Below are positions 1-10,239 of a stretch of DNA of 64,000 bases, piece by piece (position 1 is the stretch's first letter; each line of letters begins with the position of its first letter). A program made the translations under genes and the position numbers. Where the stretch lies: contig JARFIW010001087.1 of NCBI GenBank assembly GCA_036346225.1, forward strand, positions 1,860,001 through 1,924,000, in the 5' to 3' direction. Source of the stretch: Platerodrilus igneus (taxonomy: Eukaryota; Arthropoda; Insecta; Coleoptera; Lycidae). The notes under the pieces are model-generated. The model was not told the origin of the DNA. It saw nothing but the letters and a program-made list of their open reading frames with translations, and ran no database searches.

Positions 1-60
1 CTGAGGATGGTACGTAGTCCAATTTTTTGGAACATTCGCTTGACTGGCCAAAAAATAGTG

Positions 61-64
61 CGTG
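61..64. repeat. Target-site duplication of EL1 (CGTG), second copy at 6944-6947
   Basis: CGTG directly precedes the AGTTAC start of the 5' LTR and directly follows the last base of the 3' LTR. The surrounding GTGCGTG alternates purine and pyrimidine, which fits the known preference of gypsy-group integrases for YRYR-type sites. Confidence 0.65.
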
Positions 65-634
65 AGTTACATATCCCCCAACTAATATGTATATAAATTT
101 AAATGCAATTATTATGTTTTAAGAAATAGAATGTTACAATGTATAATTAAAGGTAACAATATAAAAGGTTAACGAAAGTTCTTATCAGACATGAGAACGA
201 AAGCAAGTACTTTGTATTCCAGACGCAACCTGATACTGCAGGTGCATAACACAATGAACTGCAATAAAAGCAGATTTAATTAAGATTACTAAGAAGTAAG
301 ACATTGTATGTTATTAAGAAATAGCAGAGGGTGAGATCTGCATTTTCCACAAGATAATGTGAGAACAGACATTACATAAATACTCTGAAGCGCCCTTCAA
401 GGCCAGTCAGTCTCAAACTCCATAAGTTTAAAATTGTTGGTGGTTGAAGCTACTCACCATAATTTTTAATTATTAATAATTGACTATTAACTTCAAGTAT
501 TTTGTCAATTTCAATTAGTTTAGCGAATATATACGTTTGAAGTTGATTGTAATAGAAAGATGTCATTTTTGTAATTGTATATTTAGAATAAAATTGCTAG
601 AAGGGTTTTTTGGGAAATAAATGTTTTTAAAAAG
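65..634 (+). repeat. EL1 5' LTR
   Basis: This matches 6349-6920 along its whole length with scattered substitutions and small indels. It starts AGTTACATATCC. The last part of the LTR, about 25 bases present in the 3' copy, is missing because the LTR is fused to RT sequence at a short shared tract near 622-634. Confidence 0.85.
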
Positions 635-1080
635 AAACTCCCAAAAGTAATAAATTCGAACACACGGGAATTTATTAAAGTGATAGAAAAAATTAAGTGT
701 ATTCCTACGAATCACCCTTTATTAGAATACCTTGACTACTCGAAACCATTTATATTAACAACAGATGCATCCATTTGGGTAACAAAATATTTTAGACCAT
801 ACCTTTATGAAAGCAAATTTTATATGTACACCGACCATAGACCATTAGTATGGTTATGTAAACTCAAAAAACCAAACACGAAATTACAGAGATGTAGGAT
901 TAGATTGGAAAATTAGGACTACGAGATCATATACAAGAAAGGAATATATAACAATAATGCGGACGCATTAAGCAGAATACAATTCAGCGCCATAGAGACA
1001 GAATCAGTTGTAGGAAATGCTGACGAAAGAGAGTTGAGGGAAGACCCTAAAAAAATGGAAACTATACATTCAACGCAAAG
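622..1080 (+). pseudogene. RT/RNase H remnant of EL1 pol
   Basis: The stretch corresponds to the thumb and RNase H end of errantivirus pol and aligns with the EL2 protein from its residues around the NCLKKG segment onward. The RNase H lead FILTTDAS is present at about 750-773. It then jumps straight to the block containing YFRPYLY, so about 40 residues are deleted from the RNase H core. The later motif [10 protein letters not shown] is intact, followed by a stop at 914-916, after which the normal reading continues through [11 protein letters not shown]. The upstream RT palm, including the expected YLDD motif, is absent because of the LTR-to-RT deletion. It cannot encode an active enzyme. Confidence 0.85.
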
Positions 1081-2456
1081 TGAAGGACCAAAAACTGCAA
1101 TTAAAATTCTAAACGAAGCGGGGGATACGAAACCGAATCAATTTATAACTACCGAAGTTTTAACCAACCTTGAACCGGTGGAATATACAAAGACAGACAA
1201 TAGAAACCAAATCAAATTCAGATAACGACAGATAACAATGAGGAGCAAATAATTAAAATTTTAAAAGAATAGACTCCGAAGAAAAAAAGTTTTTACTTTT
1301 ATTTTACAACGGAACATTTGTACAGAAGATTTTCTGAATTATATATTCGATTGTTTAATAATTCAGCATCCGAGCTTCTCAGACGTACACGAAAATTAAT
1401 AACTTTAGATGACCCATACGAAATAAACAATGTAATTCAAAACCAACACGAAGGTAAGACCAATCATCGTGGAATAAACGAAACCTTTAAACAACCCATA
1501 GAAGATATTATTTTAAAGACATGAAGGAATTAACTACGGATTTTATTAATCAATACGAACTATGTGACAGAGCAAAATATGACAGATCAACACCAAAAGT
1601 ACCCTTAATGCTAACCAAAATATCCAACAAACCTTTTCAAAAATTACATGCAGACACTTTGGTATTAAAATCCCAAAACCGTTTATCAATTGTAAACGCA
1701 TTCACGAAAGTAGGCCAAGCAATACCCATTATTTCAAAAAACAGTATTGATGTAACCCAAGGATTTTTACAGTACTTTACATTTTACGGTACACCGGAAT
1801 CAATAACCTTAGATAATGCAAACAAATTCAGAAACGAAACCATACAAAATACCTTATATCTCCATAAAATAAATATTCATTTCATAACAGAAAATCACCC
1901 GGAATTGAACGGATTGTTTGAACGATTACACTTGACGTTGATAGAACAAATCAGACTGTTAAGATTAACAGATAAAAAGGAACCAATCACCAATTTAATG
2001 TCATACGCCCTAATTGCTTATAAAAACACAATTCATTCTTCAACTAACTTTATACCCTTCGAATTAACATTAGGACACTCAGATTCCCATAGCCCTTATG
2101 ATATATACTATAATAAAGAAGTATATCAACAATGCGCCAAGGACCACAAAGAAAAATTAAAAATTACTTACAATAACATCAAAAGTAAATTAGACAAAGA
2201 TAAAGAACGTATTACAAAAACCCGCAATGAAAACGCCAATATAAATAAATTCGCAGTAGGACAAGAAATTTCAAAAGTAAACGACACAAAACGTTACCCT
2301 GAAATTTAGGTACGTTTATAATCAAAAAGATCTCAGAAAAAACATAGCAGTAGTAGACAACGGAAAAACCGTAAGATATATCCACTTAAAGAATTTAAGA
2401 CACCCTATAATTTTAAATGGACAGCCGTCATTCTTGCCATCAACCTCCACCCAGGT
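1081..2456 (+). pseudogene. Integrase remnant of EL1 pol
   Basis: This is a Ty3/gypsy integrase broken into several frames. The zinc-binding half is visible as HEGKTNHRG near 1450 and CELCDRAK near 1557. In the catalytic core (1521-2309) the three acidic positions are still present: HADTL, TLDNANKF and LNGLFERLH. The usual DNGSEF around the second acid has become DNANKF. After residue KFAVGQ the frame is lost, though the chromodomain-side segment with a DNGKT stretch and ending at KNLRHP-like codons continues to about 2456. Compared with the EL2 integrase at 46648-48060 it has at least three frame breaks. It is followed directly by env. Confidence 0.85.
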
Positions 2457-2459
2457 AGA

Positions 2460-4071
2460 ACGGACGACAACAAAATAATAGTAGAAGAGGTAAAGAACAA
2501 CCCCGGTATACTAACAGTAAAATTGGGAGGTATGCAAAACACAGCAGACTATTGGACTTTCGCACAGAAATTTGATTTAACTGAATTAAAACAAGAATTT
2601 TATAAAATGAGAGACAATTATGACAGATTGAAAGAATCAATGAACACAGACAAATTCGGAAAAGAGTATGCAATAGAAATGCTTAATAACAAAAGCACAA
2701 TGGAAAATATTCTAAAGAACACAGACGACAAATTCAAACGATTAATACCAACAGACCAAGCCACGAGACAGAAAAGAGGAATTATTAACGGATTTGGTAA
2801 TATTATAAAAGTTATCAAAGGTAATTTAGACAACCAAGATGCTGAACGATACGACAATGCAATACGAGAATTGATTGACAACCAGCATGTTATAAAAACT
2901 ATTGTTAGAAACCAAATTTCTTTAATTCGATCAACCATAGTAAAATATAACGATACACTATGAGAATTATTAAAAAACCAAGACAGTATAACAAATAGAA
3001 TACTAACTCCTGAAAGTAACATACAAACCACAATGCTAGGAGTGCGAGATTTAATAAGATTTAACACGATATTTAATCAAATGATATCAACCCTCACTGT
3101 AATTCAACAAATTTTAGCTACATTAGAAAATGCTGTAACATTTGCTAAATTATATACTCTTTATGTTAGTATAATAGAACCAATTGATTTATTAAATGAA
3201 TTATTAGGAATCAAACCACTTATAACTCATAATAAACTACCTTTTGAAGTAATAAAATCTAATATACTTGTATTTGAAAAAGTAACCAGAGTAAAAGGTT
3301 ATGTATAGAATAACAAAGTTACGTTTTTAATAGAAATTCCCGTTGTAAAGATTAATACTAATAATTATTATCATTTATTTGCTTTCCCTATGAAAGTTAA
3401 CAATCAATATCAAGTTATTATCCCAAAGACCAAGTTCTTTTCCCTAAATGAACTTAGGTATGAATTCACAAATGAGAAATACAAAGAAGTGGCACCAAGC
3501 CAATACTTATGTCATTCAATAACGACAACGGCTATTCAAACAGATAGCCCCTGCGAAGTACAACTATTACGATACTCTAATCACTACGAGAATTGGGTAC
3601 CAAAACCAGTACAAATTACAAATATGAAAATCCAAAAAGTTACGGACAACAAATGGATTGCTATATTTCCTCAAGAAGTAATAGCAACCGCCAATTGCAA
3701 CAAAGATGAAAACAGTTGAGCCTTAATTGGAAGCAAAGTGATCACCATACAGGGAGATTGTTATTTAAAAACAAAATTATTCAAGTATATCAAAATCCAG
3801 CAGTGACAAAGAAATTTACAAATCTACCCGAACTACAGTTCAAGATTCCTCAAACCAAAGACAACGAAATTATTAAAAAACCGATGCAACTAGAACATCT
3901 AGACTTTGACGATCTCAACCACGCAGTGAAATTAATGGACAATTACAAAGAACAATTAAGTGAATTAAAAGTGCCAAAGTTACAGTATGACAATATCAGT
4001 GTTTGGACAATTTTATTGATCATTGTATTATTTTTATTAACTGTATATTTATTGTATAAAATGTACATTAG
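2460..4071 (+). pseudogene. env: Env (baculovirus F-type glycoprotein) remnant of EL1
   Basis: This is a retroelement envelope gene of the class that errantiviruses share with baculovirus fusion protein F: a membrane glycoprotein cleaved by host furin, exposing a fusion peptide. A furin-type site, RQKR, is visible in the 2523-2963 segment and is followed by the glycine-rich start GIINGFGN. The LDNQDAERY segment typical of the post-cleavage helix follows. The gene is broken into four frames (2523-2963, 3033-3308, 3390-3719, 3716-4071). A hydrophobic anchor (VWTILLIIVLFLLTVYLLYK) lies near the end at about 4000-4060. The last codons are displaced to about 6247-6290 by an insertion. It is inactive. 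Confidence 0.8.
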
Positions 4072-4531
4072 ATTGTAACAAATACGATTTTCTGCTATTT
4101 AAATATACGCTTTTGTTCAATACACCCATTCATTAAATATTAACTTTCTATAGAAACCATATATTACGAATTCATACATAGTGCCCCATCTACACTAGAA
4201 TAGTCAAAGTAAACTTTAAGTGCTCTTCTATTTGTTTGTATCTTGATACAATATTCCCTTTCCCGGCGCATGCTTGAATAATTAACATTGCTTCGTGGTC
4301 AAGCTCCATTTTGATATCAGTATGTAATCCGAATACAAGTGTTATCGAGGGCCTGAAAGTTTTTTTGTTAAAACATGCCGTCCTAGAGAAAAATAAGGTG
4401 GTGTTAACGGATACCATGTATTCATTTTTAGTTGTAGCATCGACTTAAGATAGTTTTAAATACATTTCTACGGTAGGTAAATAACTCACAAACTTACCTT
4501 TAAATTCATTTTTCCCGTTTCGTTTCAGCGC

Positions 4532-4627
4532 AAGTATTTAACCTTCCAAGTATTTAACGTTCCAAGTATTTAACGTTCCAAGGTTTGAACGTTTGAAGGT
4601 TTTAACGTACTAAAGTTTTAACGTCGC
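4532..4627. repeat. 16-bp minisatellite, six units
   Basis: There are six head-to-tail units of 16 bases at 4532, 4548, 4564, 4580, 4596 and 4612. The first three are nearly identical (AAGTATTTAACGTTCC); the last three drift but keep the TTTRAACGT core. Confidence 0.85.
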
Positions 4628-5533
4628 AAATATAAGTTGCCAGTATCAAGTTTTAGATTTTAGCTTTTTAAAGTTTTGGAGTTTCTAGTTTCAAGTTTCA
4701 AGTATTAAAGTAATTAAAATTATGTATTATACTAAACAATTGTTTACCGTATGGCAAGTACGAGACTGAAATGCAGTTTCAATTGTTGCTAGGCAAAAGA
4801 GTGGAAATTCCCTCAAATGATTAGTTAGTATGGAGGTCAAGTCCGGACACCTGTGTCAGCTGAGCACAACTACAAGAGTAGGAACGCAGATGTTTTTTTA
4901 AAAAAAAAGAAAAAATCCGGCCGCCACGCAGATATCCAGCGGTGAGTCATCCTCCATTTCATACCTATTTTCTTTTCAAGAAACATTTATTTAAGATGTA
5001 CAAATAATTTTAGGAGATTCTATATATGTTTATTTAAAGTTAATACTCGAAATTTTTGTGAAGGTTTGCTGATCATTCAAACTGATACACGTAAAATTTA
5101 GTTCAAAATTTAGTATTTGAATAATGCATAAATGACCTCATCATTTTCAAGGTATTTCTATAAGATAAGTTTAAAGTTACAAAGTTATATTAAAATGTTT
5201 GCATAACTAAACATGTGATACGATAAGAATTGTTTGCCAAATTATAGTGTATAACATATTTTGACAGTACACCTGAAGTACAGCTTAATGCCGACAATAA
5301 GTATTTTTTGACCTTTGATTCCATTAAAGATATCTATTAAAAATATAGTTCTATAATCTACAAAAAATTTTTGAGCATTTAATTTGATTCTTGTAAACTG
5401 AACGGGATCCTATTCAAGTATCATGATTTAATTGTAACATAAAAATGAAAATCACATATTTCTTATAGAGAATTAATGTAAATTATGCAATCAAAAAATG
5501 TCCTATGAATATTCAGAGAATAATGTTAAATCG

Positions 5534-5535
<2 letters not shown>

Positions 5536-5594
<59 letters not shown>
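5536..5594. repeat. (TA)n microsatellite
   Basis: About 29 uninterrupted TA dinucleotides inside the insertion in EL1 env. Confidence 0.95.
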
Positions 5595-5600
<6 letters not shown>

Positions 5601-5799
5601 TTAATAGAAAAAATAATAAGTTGTCGTAAAGCTTTGTTTCTTTGAAGTCAGCAGTAATTGCCCTATAGAAGCAAACAGTCACACATATGAAATTTTGGTA
5701 TTGAAGAAAGATATTATTGCTGTTGAATTTAAAAGTTTTTTTTGAAGTATAATTTTGATAGTTGATCTACTTATAATCCATTTTTTTTTGTGATAAAGT

Positions 5800-6215
5800 G
5801 ACTAGGCTCGAATGTAGCCCTAGTCTAAAAATGTTTAGATGTGGTTAAATTTTCAGATAGTACGAGATCGTCGTTCCCATTCCAGATAGCAGAGTCAAAA
5901 GTATTTTTTTTATACGTTGTTCATCTTAAGTTTTTTTTTCTTTCGAAGATTTCCGTATCTGATCTCCGGATAGTTTTGTATTATAACATTCATTAAGATA
6001 CGATGGCGTCCAATAAAATTTCTTTTTTATCGTACGCCATTCTACGACCCTAACTCATAGCTCTGTCCTAAGTTGAAGAAGCTTAGCTGGCTGAAAGATC
6101 TCTTTAGAGGGACCTTTGTTCTCAAAGCCATTTAACATCCTTTTTACCCTGGGCTTAACCGTCAAACAGGAACCCCTCGTAATCTATCGAGGCTCTACCG
6201 CCTATAAGGTAGAGC
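5800..6215. other. Cluster of short perfect hairpins
   Basis: Stems are visible at 5800-5825 (GACTAGG with CCCTAGTC), 6002-6041 (ATGGCGT with ACGCCAT) and 6192-6215 (GCTCTACC with GGTAGAGC around an 8-base loop). They lie in the right end of the insertion. No RNA family is recognised. Confidence 0.4.
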
Positions 6216-6340
6216 AGACATACTATTTACCTTTTGAGGAATTTAGTATGCTACAAGATATAGGAACAAAGAAACAATAAATGAAACTTAAGGGACAATG
6301 AGTTTTAAAAATTAAGTATAACCCTTAATTTTCATCTAAG

Positions 6341-6348
6341 TCGGGAGG
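6341..6348 (+). promoter_or_regulatory. Polypurine tract of EL1
   Basis: TCGGGAGG lies directly before the AGTTAC of the 3' LTR. This is the plus-strand primer position in LTR elements, and EL2 has GAGAGG in the same place. Confidence 0.6.
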
Positions 6349-6943
6349 AGTTACATATCCACCAATTAATATGTGTGTAAATTTAAATGCAATTATTATG
6401 TGTTAAGAAATAGAATGCTACATTGTATAATTGAAGGTAATAATATAAAACGTTAACGAAAGTTCATATCATACATGAGAACGGAAGCAACTACTTTGTA
6501 TTACAGGCGCAACCTGATACTGCAGGTGCAGGACACAATGAACTGCAACAAAAGCAGACTTAATTAAGATTACTAAGAAGTAAGACATTGTATGTTATTA
6601 AGAAATAGCAGAGTGTGAGATCTGCATTTCCCACAAGATTATGTGAGAGCAAAGATTACATAAATACCCCGAGGAGCCCCTGACGACCAGTCAATCTCGA
6701 ACTCCATAACTTTAACATTGTTGGTGGTTGAAGCTACTCACGATAATTTTTAATTGCTAATTGTTGATTATTAACTTCAAGTATTTTGTCAATTTCAATT
6801 AATTTAGTGAATATATACGTTTAAAGTTGATTGTAACAGAAAGAAGTCATTTTGAAATTGTATAATTGAGAATAAAATTGACAGAAGAGGTTTTTGGGAA
6901 ATGCATGTTTTTAAAAAAGGGTCCAAAGGCCTAAAACCTATCT
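6349..6943 (+). repeat. EL1 3' LTR
   Basis: About 595 bases, close to the 592 bases of the EL2 3' LTR. It starts AGTTACATATCC and ends near CCTATCT, followed by the CGTG duplication. It is complete at its right end, unlike the 5' copy. The substitutions relative to the 5' copy indicate an old insertion. Confidence 0.8.
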
Positions 6944-6947
6944 CGTG

Positions 6948-9712
6948 CAGGACGATGTGAAAATTCCCTACCTGTAGCTGTTAGTGATAAATACAAACAA
7001 GTGTAAAGCAGTATTTGTTTGTAATTAGCGGACTGTATAGTATATTAAGGAGTTACAATTACAATCACGTAGCAGCGTGCTTAAGGATCTAACAGCAACT
7101 GACTGACTCACTTGAGTTAAGTTCAGAATAAATGCACACGTACTAGGCTCCACACATCGGCACTTAACAATGTTTTAGAAAAGTGCATGCAAGGCACTAC
7201 GAAAGTAACCAATATCTAAAAAAAAAGATAAAAGCCGTAACAAAGGCCGTATTTAATTAACTGACATTAAAACTCAAAAGTTGACACTGCATGCAAAATA
7301 ATTTCATAGCTGCTAAAAATCTAATTTAAAAATCCTGTTCTCTTGCTTTTTTTTTTTGCTGCAAAATCAGTTATAGCATTATATATTCATGTTTTTGGCA
7401 GTGATGTTCTATTGTCAAGAGGGATAAACCATCTAATCTATCTCGTGCAGTGCTGGTTCCTAAGACAATTTTTAGTAATTTTTAGTTTTCAGAATCATCT
7501 CTGCTGCTGCGGTATTAACAAATAAAGTTATGAGTGCTAGCAGGTAAAGTTAAGTACAATACTAAGGCTGTTATTATGTTTGGAAAACTATTAGAACCTG
7601 TACACTTGGAAAGTACTAAATATTCTAAGAATTATAAAGTACCGTTAACAATTTTTAATTTAAATTTCTTAGCACTTGGTCCCCTTTGTATTTGGGTTTC
7701 CTTGCATTGCGGTGGTTACCGCCACTGAAAGGATACCATCTGCTGACTTTACCGTGGTTTTGAAATCCATCTACCCTTAGACCACAGTATCTAGAAAAAG
7801 TTCCAGGTGGAATAAGATGAAAATTAAAGAATACTATCTATAGATAGAAGTAAGAAATCGTCGTAATCTATAACACTAGGATAACTAAAGGGCTTACTTT
7901 ACCAAACAATTAGAGTAAGCTTTTCATCAAGCTTGAGACGCCAATGAACAAATCAATGAAACTAGTTTTGCATTCAGTTTACGACTCCAAAGGTATCTTA
8001 TAGCTATTTCTGAATAATATTAGAACCTGAAACCTAGTAGATGATAATGGGATATCAGTAATAGTGTTAACAAGGATGCTTTCATTCCGTTATTTAATAC
8101 TAAAAGGCAGTACATTTACTATACATTATTATCATTGGGATAATGGAGTTTATTGGAACTGATATTTGCAATAGATTTAGCAAAAATTTAAAATAAGGGA
8201 CTTCTAAGTTGATGTACCTACGTTATAGTATGTCTCATTTCTGACTAGCGCCCCTTTCGGTTTTCAATGTTGTTATGAAAGTTAATTACCAGGCAGAAGC
8301 GGTTGAAAATATTGCTCCCAGGCTTTATAATACCATGAAATGAAAAGCTAACCTACTTGGAATTTATAAAAGATAAGTGTAAAGCCTTTTTAATGCAATA
8401 ATGTATTTAAATTAAAACAAAATGCAAATGCGTCTAAAACTGTAGCTTGTAAACCCTTTCAAATTCCCAGACTGTTAAATATCATTATGGAGATTGTTCT
8501 TATTTAGGTTGTGCAGTGGCAAGAAATTTCCTCAATTCTTTTGTTGTAAGAACGTAATTGACTACTTGGTTGGTTGTGCTAATTTTCACTTCCAAAAGTT
8601 GTAATTCACATAGACATGTTTAGTTGCAGATGTTACTCATGGATAATATAAAATATTGATAGATAGCATCATGTTTTAGAAATTGCTTGATATTGTAACA
8701 TGCCTTTTTGCTTATATTTTAGCATGTTACATCTGTGCTTGGCACTATTAGTATATAAATGCCAATATCTACATTTAAATATAAAATTACTCTCTGTATT
8801 ATGTATTAATATTTTCTATAAGAATTTATCTCGCACAATCCTGGATTATTAGTTTTAATCCACAAGTTACTAATTTGTTTACATAAGTACAAATAAATAT
8901 ATCTATATGAAATTTTCCTATTGGTTATTTCTGAAGTGTTTCTTCCAAAAGCACAACTGGTGTGGTTCTAATTTTGTATTATTGAGAATAATCGCTAGAG
9001 ATCGTCCATTCCGAAGATGGCGGAAAATAATTTATTTCAAGTGTCAATTTTTCATTTCTCTGATATATGATGGTTTATCTCGTACTACATTTCTGATTTG
9101 AATTTCTACCTTTGCCTCATGTGTTACCTGGTATGTAAATTTTCTAATTATAAATCCCAAATTAACATTTAAATATATTTTTAGATGTGTTGTATAATGG
9201 ATGAAGAAGTTGTGTATTATTTAATCCCATCAAGTAGTTATAAAGATGGTAAGATATTAATGGATTTAATTTTCTTTTGCACCTCGTGTTAGATTGTCAC
9301 TTTTGTAACACAACTGAATTTTCTAGGGTCCTCCGGTCAAGTATCCTCCGGTCAAGTATTCTCCGGTCAAATATGCGTCACGGCGACGTGTTTTCTCTCC
9401 TTCGGATTTTCCACCTGGAAAAGTTGCTTGTCGCACAACCAGATGATGTAAAATAACACTCATCACAAGAATTTTAAATTATGTTTCCTACTACCTTACA
9501 TATTACTGCTCAGTTATTATCTTATTGAAAAATATCTACAAATTTAATTTTACGGAACAGAAGTCTGTTAAGGACAACATTTGAAGTTGACCACATTTTG
9601 TATTTGTACCTACACTAGGAGATCCTCCAACGCAGGATGTCTCAGTTTCATGGATATTGAAGGATTTCTATAAATTAAGTAACTTAGTATTAGTTCAATT
9701 ACTGATACTACA
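6948..9712. other. No gene recognised
   Basis: AT-rich sequence with only short open frames (7343-7525, 7534-7728, 8907-9101) that show no family motif. Words of the form TATCTCG recur at 6940, 7438, 8826 and 9075, without an evident repeat around them. Confidence 0.5.
9329..9373. repeat. 15-bp tandem triplet
   Basis: Three adjacent units TCCTCCGGTCAAGTA (9329 and 9344 identical, 9359 with two changes). The short stretch is GC-richer than its surroundings. Confidence 0.8.
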
Positions 9713-9726
9713 GGTAGTATGAGATT

Positions 9727-9806
9727 AGGCGTCACCGTGGATCAATGTAGTAAGCGTAAGACTACGGATCCCAAGGTCCCGGGTTCAAATCCCGACACGG
9801 CCGACT
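9727..9806 (+). promoter_or_regulatory. tRNA-like head / internal pol III promoter of the SINE
   Basis: The T-arm-like segment CGGG-TTCAAAT-CCCG and the acceptor-like pair CCGTG/CACGG are clear. The A box region (TGGATCAATG) is only a loose fit to consensus, and no sound anticodon arm or CCA-ready end forms, so this is not counted as a tRNA gene. Confidence 0.6.
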
Positions 9807-10029
9807 GCTTGAAAAATGGCAGGTGAGCATTTTTCACAAAAATTACGCCCTCGTTCGGATGAGAGGTAAAATGGAGGTCCCGTGTGTGAGTGTTGTCACG
9901 CACGTTAAAGATCCCTACCTTGCCTGGAACGGCAAGGATTCGGCAAAATTCTAAATCTCCAGGCAACAAAAAACTCGCTCCCTGGCCTATGTAGTACCTA
10001 CGGGTGGAGCATTGGAAATGTAAGTTAAC
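9727..10029 (+). mobile_element. tRNA-derived SINE with perfect target duplication
   Basis: A 303-bp element flanked by the identical 14-mer GGTAGTATGAGATT at 9713-9726 and 10030-10043. The 5' end is tRNA-like, with a B box GGTTCAAATCC at 9782-9792 and matching arms CCGTG and CACGG. The body (9807-10029) is unrelated to tRNA and to any LINE tail in this window. A short non-coding element with an internal pol III promoter and long perfect duplications is a SINE mobilised by a LINE. The intact duplication suggests a relatively young insertion compared with its neighbours. Confidence 0.85.
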
Positions 10030-10155
10030 GGTAGTATGAGATTTAAACTTTTACCTTATCGTTTTTCTGTTGAAATAAAGAGGCCTAACCTCTATTTAAA
10101 TTTGTCTTTGTCACTACAAATATTTTGTATTGATTATTAATTACCTTTTACTTAC

Positions 10156-10239
10156 CTTAATTGATTTCAAATAGAATTCTCTAATATATAATCTTATCTT
10201 AAATGATTTCAAATAAAATTCTCTAATACATAACCTAAA
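10156..10239. repeat. 42-bp tandem duplication
   Basis: Two adjacent copies (10156-10197 and 10198-10239) share TGATTTCAAATARAATTCTC and flanking bases with a few differences. Confidence 0.7.

Larger units (their letters stand above)
4072..6246. mobile_element. Unidentified 2.2-kb insertion splitting the end of EL1 env
   Basis: EL1 env matches EL2 env up to the codons for KMYI at 4060-4071, then matching resumes at about 6247 (GGAACAAAGAAAC and onward to the polypurine tract). In EL2 these points are only about 40 bases apart. TTAG is present at both edges (4068-4071 and 6243-6246), compatible with a 4-bp target duplication. Inside are a 16-bp minisatellite, a long (TA)n tract and a hairpin-rich right end. 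I see no coding sequence, no terminal inverted repeat and no LTR pair, so the type of element is unknown. Confidence 0.5.
65..6943 (+). mobile_element. EL1: errantivirus-like Ty3/gypsy element, internally deleted
   Basis: A plus-strand LTR retroelement bounded by two direct LTR copies (65-634 and 6349-6943). The 5' LTR begins AGTTAC, as in the gypsy group, and the 3' copy ends in ATCT where AACT would be expected. CGTG flanks both outer edges (61-64 and 6944-6947), which I read as a 4-bp target duplication. Inside, in order, are an RT/RNase H remnant, a broken integrase and a broken F-type env. Gag, protease and most of RT are missing. A 2.2-kb unrelated block splits the last codons of env. 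The protein order and env type match EL2 at 44458-58040, but the two copies differ at many positions, so they are separate lineages of one family. No part could be expressed intact. Confidence 0.85.

Noticed and set aside
4532..4627. Candidate CRISPR-like array
   Set aside because: Units are contiguous without spacers and no cas genes exist; it is a minisatellite.
7343..7728. Two consecutive plus-strand reading frames
   Set aside because: No family motif, no coherent continuation and AT-driven codon content; the length is expected by chance.
6940..9090. Recurring TATCTCG words
   Set aside because: Only 7-12 bases are shared and no common flanks extend beyond them.
9740..9806. Possible tRNA gene
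   Set aside because: Only the T arm and acceptor ends pair well, the A box is poor and the anticodon arm does not form. The stretch is the head of a 303-bp element with target duplications, so it is a SINE part.
9742..9969. Minus-strand reading frame of 75 codons
   Set aside because: It lies entirely inside the SINE and has no protein motif.
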